The notes below the pieces were generated by a model, which saw nothing but the letters and a program-made list of their open reading frames with translations, did no database searches and was not told where the DNA came from. Shown in pieces: positions 59,791-64,000 of a stretch of 64,000 nt of DNA (position 1 is the stretch's first letter; the number at the start of each line of letters is the position of its first letter). The stretch lies in assembly GCF_910594005.1 (NCBI RefSeq), contig NC_057832.1:101071152-101135151 (forward strand), in the 5' to 3' direction. The position numbers were made by a program, and so were the translations under genes. This stretch comes from Cervus elaphus. Lineage: Eukaryota; Chordata; Mammalia; Artiodactyla; Cervidae.

Positions 59791-61019
59791 GGCCTCCTCT
59801 AAGAAGATATTTAGGTCAAGGTATATAGGTCTCAGGTCACAAGCCAGGAGAAGACATTGCAAAGTGTATAGGTAAGACTTATGGTTTAAAAAAAAAAAAA
59901 GACAAGGGATCGCCAAAATAACTAACCAGAAAACCAAGCAGCCAGGAGACAGAGACTTTACCAGAATGGATTCAGGGGCGAATTAGAGCTATGGTCTTAT
60001 TTCTACTGGGTCTATGGAGCCTGTCTTAAAGAAGGAATTCAGAGAACCTATAGATTAGTTGGCCATGGAGGAAACTTCCAACCGCATATGATTAGACTTT
60101 TTGAAACTGCTATATGCCCAGGTGATCCCTATACAACTTGAATGTAAAAGGTTTCTTACCTAAGGAAGGGATCATGTTTTTTCATGATCTTAACTCTAAT
60201 TTCTACTGCATTAATAGCGGTAGAACAAATGTTTTCAAATGGCAGAGGATTTGCCATTTTTCATCAAAAGAAATGATCTTGATATTTAAAGATACAGTCC
60301 CTTACCTTAGTTGCCTTCTTGAATGCATCCCTCTTTCTCAGTCACTCTTTTCTGTAGGACATCCATGTAGTTTTAAGAAAACTAACTCCACCTTTATTTC
60401 CAGGGTGAGGGGCATGTGGTCCAGACTTAAGTCTATCAGTGAGTTTTATCCCCTTGGCTCCAGCAACTGTGTCATGTATGAGCATGTGACCTAAATCAGT
60501 CCAATCAAGGAAAGAAAATATCAGGGTTTTTGTGGTAATGCTAAGACAAAGACACATTCCTCTGGAAGTGAATGCAGTAGCATGTAACCTGGGAGTTCTT
60601 GGCCACCATCTAGGGACCAGGAGGGGAGAGTCTGTTGAGAATGGAGCTCTCACCAGGAACTAAAGCGAAGAGGTAATGAAGGAAACATCAAATCCTCTCC
60701 ACATTGTGTGAGCCATCTAGGTAAACATGCCCCTGAAGTCTTTGAACTTTTCTACTTATGGGAGCCAATAGATTCAATGTTTTGTTTAAGACTGTTTGAG
60801 TTAGATTTCTCTTTCCTGAAACCAAACCATCCTCAAAGGATAGAACAAACATGATTAATAAGGAATGAAATAAATTTTCAATAAATAGAGAGTTAAATAT
60901 TAAAAATGACCCATACAAGAGAAATGATATGTGTTGAAAAATGAAAGTGGTGTAAGCATTTCTTGACCTTAGGGTGGTAAAAACCTGAGTGAAAGAATAA
61001 ACGTTTATGATTTGTAAAA
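59791..61019. other. Non-coding DNA, nothing recognised
   Basis: The frames at 60,138-60,494 (plus) and 60,342-60,653 (minus) overlap each other and show no domain. Confidence 0.5.
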
Positions 61020-61349
61020 GAAAAACATTTATAGATTTGACTACTTGAAACTTTTCAGTTTATGTAGATGAAACAGTACCACAAACAAAATTAAAAGATA
61101 AATGAGAGATTCTAGAATTTTTGCAACCAAATATATATATGACAAAGGGTAGTGTCCTTTATATATAAAGTACTCTTACAAATTTATGAGAAAAATACAT
61201 TTAAAAAGAAGTGTAAAGAACATGAGAAAGGTAAAAAACATGAACAAGCCATGTGGGTAAAGAATATGAAAAAGCAAAAGAGAAGAAAGGGAATTCAACT
61301 GGTCAATTAAAATGAAAAAGATCCAGAGTTAATAGTAAAGGAAAAGTGA

Positions 61350-61560
61350 AAGAAAAATGAAAGTGTTAGTCACTTAATCATGTCCAACTCTTTGTGACCC
61401 CGTGGACTGTAACCTACCAGGCTACTCTGTTCATGGGTTTCTCCAGGCAAGAATGCTGGAGTGGGTAGCCATTCCCTTCTCCAGGGGATCTTCCTGACCC
61501 AGGAATCAAACCCAGGTCTCCTGCATTGCAGGCAGGTTCTTTTTACTGTCTGAGCCACCA
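61350..61560 (-). mobile_element. Bov-tA SINE, antisense
   Basis: 'agtgttagtcacttaatcat' to 'ttactgtctgagccacca'. Confidence 0.92.
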
Positions 61561-61681
61561 AATAAAACCAGATATCTTTGTACCTAAGAAATTGTCAAGA
61601 ACTTTAAAATAATAACTTCCATGGATAAAACTTCAGGGAAATAAACACCCTCATACAATAAGGGGCGTGTAAATTGGTTCA

Positions 61682-61889
61682 TCAGCTTCCCTGGTGGCTC
61701 AGACAGTAAAGAATCTGCCTGAAATGCAGAGACCTGGGTTTGATCTCTGGGTCGGGAAGATCCCCCAGAGCAGGGAGCGGCTACCCACTTCAGTATTCTG
61801 ACCTGGAAAATTCCATGGACAGAGTAGCCTGCAGGCTACAGTCCATGGGATTGCAAAGAGTTGGACATGACTGAGCCACTTTCACTTTC
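61682..61889 (+). mobile_element. Bov-tA SINE, sense, with target duplication
   Basis: 'cttccctggtggctcagaca' to 'ctgagccactttcacttt'. Flanks aaattggttca (61,671-61,681) and aaattgattca (61,890-61,900) differ at one base. Confidence 0.93.
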
Positions 61890-62220
61890 AAATTGATTCA
61901 AGCATTCTAGAGGGCAATTTGGCATTATGTACTTAAAATCTTAATATGTGCAAACCATTTAAAAGAGTAATTTCATTTTTAAGACTTTATCCTAAGAAAA
62001 TAACCAGAAACACTCACAACATTTAATATAAGAGTACTTAGTAAAGCATACCTTCTTTATAATATTGAACACTTAGAGATAACCTAAAAGTTCGAAAAGA
62101 CATATTCTATAAATCATAGTATGTTCCTTTGATGAAAACTGTGCATCCAGTAGGAAGCAGATTGTGGAAGATGCCATGATATCAGACAATGTAGGTAATT
62201 TATTTTTCAATATATATGCT

Positions 62221-64000
62221 CAAAAAAAATATGACTGGACGGACACAGGAAAATGTTGATGGTGATAATATCTCAATAGTGGACTTACAATGGATTTTCT
62301 TCTTTGTGAGTTTTGAATATCCTAAATCCACCTCGTGTTTTGCATATATTTTTAGGCACTGGAATGCCAAGCCCAATGCTTTGGACATAGCAGGTACTTA
62401 ACGAATACATGCTGAACTGAACTGAGTGATCAATTGCTGGTTAAAAAAATGCAACGAGGTTGTCTTGTGGGGTAGTGCACTCACAAGAGTTGTTTAAGCA
62501 GAATCTAGCTAGCCATCTGTTGTACCAAAGACTTCATCTCATTAAAATAAAAAAATGTCTACACCTTGCCCAACTCCACTTTCTTCCCAGCCATTTCCTG
62601 CTTCCCTCACAGTCAAACTTCCAAGAAGAGTCTTCACTTGATCCATTCCAGGTTGACGTCCAAAGCTCTAGGAACTGTGCTCATCAGATCTGATCCCCAG
62701 ACTTTAGCATTCATCCTACCTCAGAGAGAATTGTTTATCCTTTCTTCTTTGAAGGTCTCTTCTCCCTTTACTCGCAGACTTCACTCTGTCCCATTCTCAT
62801 GCTATCTTTCTGGACCTTTCCAGTCTCCTCTTCCTCTGACTGCTGCCTGCATGCTTTTTTCCCCTCAGGGTCTTGGCACTCTTCTCACTCTATGGCCTCC
62901 TCAGGATATCCCATCCATTCTGAGAATTTAGCTACCCGTGGGCCCTGACTTCTGAACCTATATAGTCAGTCCAAACTTTGCTCCTGATCCGCACACATGT
63001 CTTTCATTTGCCATTGGATATCCTATAGTCACTGCAAACTTAATATCATCCTCCCTTCCCCCCGACTTTTGCTCTCCTCGTATTTAGCTTAGTTAATGTC
63101 ATTACACTTCAACTTTGGCCTCTCTCCCCTACTCCCAAGTGGCTATCTAATCAATAACTATGTCCTCAATGCTACTTCTAAATCTCCCTTGGATTTGTCA
63201 CTACTCTTCATCCCCCTGCTGCTATGGTGACTCAGACCGTAATCCCTTCCTTAGACTATTACGGTGACCTTCTAATTGGCTTTCCTGGCTCCAGCCTCCC
63301 TTTACTCTAGTTCAGCCATCATCCTGCTACTACAGTTTTCTTTATTTATTTTTTTAATATGAATGACCACATCTCTTCCCTATTTAGGAACCTCTCATAC
63401 CTTTCATGCTTATTGTCTTCAGTGTGAAGTCCAGCATAAAGTCCCTTAACTGTAAATCAAGGTTCTTCTCGATATTACTACAACCTCCCTAACCAGTTAT
63501 TTTCAACCCACATCAGACTTCCCTCTCTTCTGTGAATGCAGTTTGCCTTTCCACACTTTTGTGCTTTTCCCCCCTCTTTTCCCTTAGAATCTACTCTCAG
63601 CCAACTTATTGCCTCCTTCAGTGCCCAACCCAAACTTAAGTGTCTCTAGGGGGAAAAAACCCTCTGCAGCTTCCAAGACAGACATTAGGACAAGAGATAT
63701 GGTATTTAAAGCAATGATCTAGATGGGCAATCGTAGAGGACCAAGCCCAGTGGAGCTCCCAGCATTCATAAATCAGGAAGGACCCAGCAAAAAAGACTGA
63801 AAAGGAAAAGACAATGAGATAGAAGGAAAGCTCATGTGGTGTGATGGAAGCAAAGCAAAGAAAATGTTGCAGTGAAAAGAGATGGATCACTAGGGCCAAG
63901 TATTATGGCTGCTGAGAGGGCAGTAAGGTTAGAATGGAAAACTGACCAGTGGATTTGACAACCAGAGGTCATTGCAACCTTCACAGGTATGTTTGTAGTA
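62221..64000. other. Non-coding DNA with sense L2 relics
   Basis: L2-like sense text lies at about 62,560-62,930 and 63,225-63,560 ('cttctaattggctttcctgg', 'cagtgtgaagtccagcataa'). No supported exon. Confidence 0.5.

Larger units (their letters stand above)
61020..62220 (+). mobile_element. L1-type LINE relic, sense, with two nested SINEs
   Basis: Three pieces (to 61,349, 61,561-61,681, from 61,890) join into one diverged L1 3' region: 'gtcctttatatataaagtac', then 'aaacaccctcatacaata', then 'tctagagggcaatttggca'. Confidence 0.65.

Noticed and set aside
1..64000. CRISPR arrays, phage, integrons, tRNA or rRNA genes
   Set aside because: No spaced direct-repeat arrays, integrase genes or RNA genes are visible. 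The tRNA-like parts are all SINE heads in a vertebrate genome.

Overview
The window is nuclear DNA of a ruminant, most likely a bovid. It carries many Bov-A/Bov-tA tRNA-Glu SINEs, several BovB (RTE) LINE copies, a CHR-type tRNA-Glu SINE and the artiodactyl L1 3' UTR. Older mammalian repeats (L2, MIR, L1M-type, MLT1 LTR, MER5A and other hAT relics) lie beneath them. There are no bacterial operons, phages, CRISPR arrays, rRNA genes or free-standing tRNA genes. None of the long open frames looks like a complete protein gene.

Layout: (1) 1-43.4 kb is AT-rich, repeat-dense sequence, probably intronic for a minus-strand gene. (2) 43.4-48.3 kb is a CpG-island complex with three GC-rich blocks (about 43.62-44.59, 44.83-46.44 and 47.93-48.33 kb). 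(3) 48.3-64 kb is again AT-rich and dominated by L2, L1, MIR and SINE copies.

Gene model (inference). The clearest gene signal is a minus-strand, probably untranslated first exon ending at 45,792 with a GTAAGT donor, inside the middle CpG block. Four segments to its left have splice-like borders on the same strand: 22,493-22,589, 18,341-18,420, 12,026-12,143 and 3,412-3,653. The last has an open frame that reads like real protein. Together they would fit a minus-strand gene with alternative 5' exons, but each is weak alone and I cannot name the gene. About 1.7 kb from that promoter, a plus-strand first-exon candidate ends at 48,272 (ATG followed by GTAAGT), so the locus may hold a divergent promoter pair. 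A further plus-strand splice-bounded open segment lies at 55,499-55,618.

The repeats give a readable insertion history: SINE in BovB, SINE in L1, L1 3' UTR in L2, MLT1 LTR in L2, several with exact target-site duplications. Repeat family names come from memory of consensus sequences, and most borders are good to about 10-30 bases; borders set by duplications are exact. I found no undescribed biological system; the best leads are the divergent CpG promoter and the unassigned splice-bounded segments.
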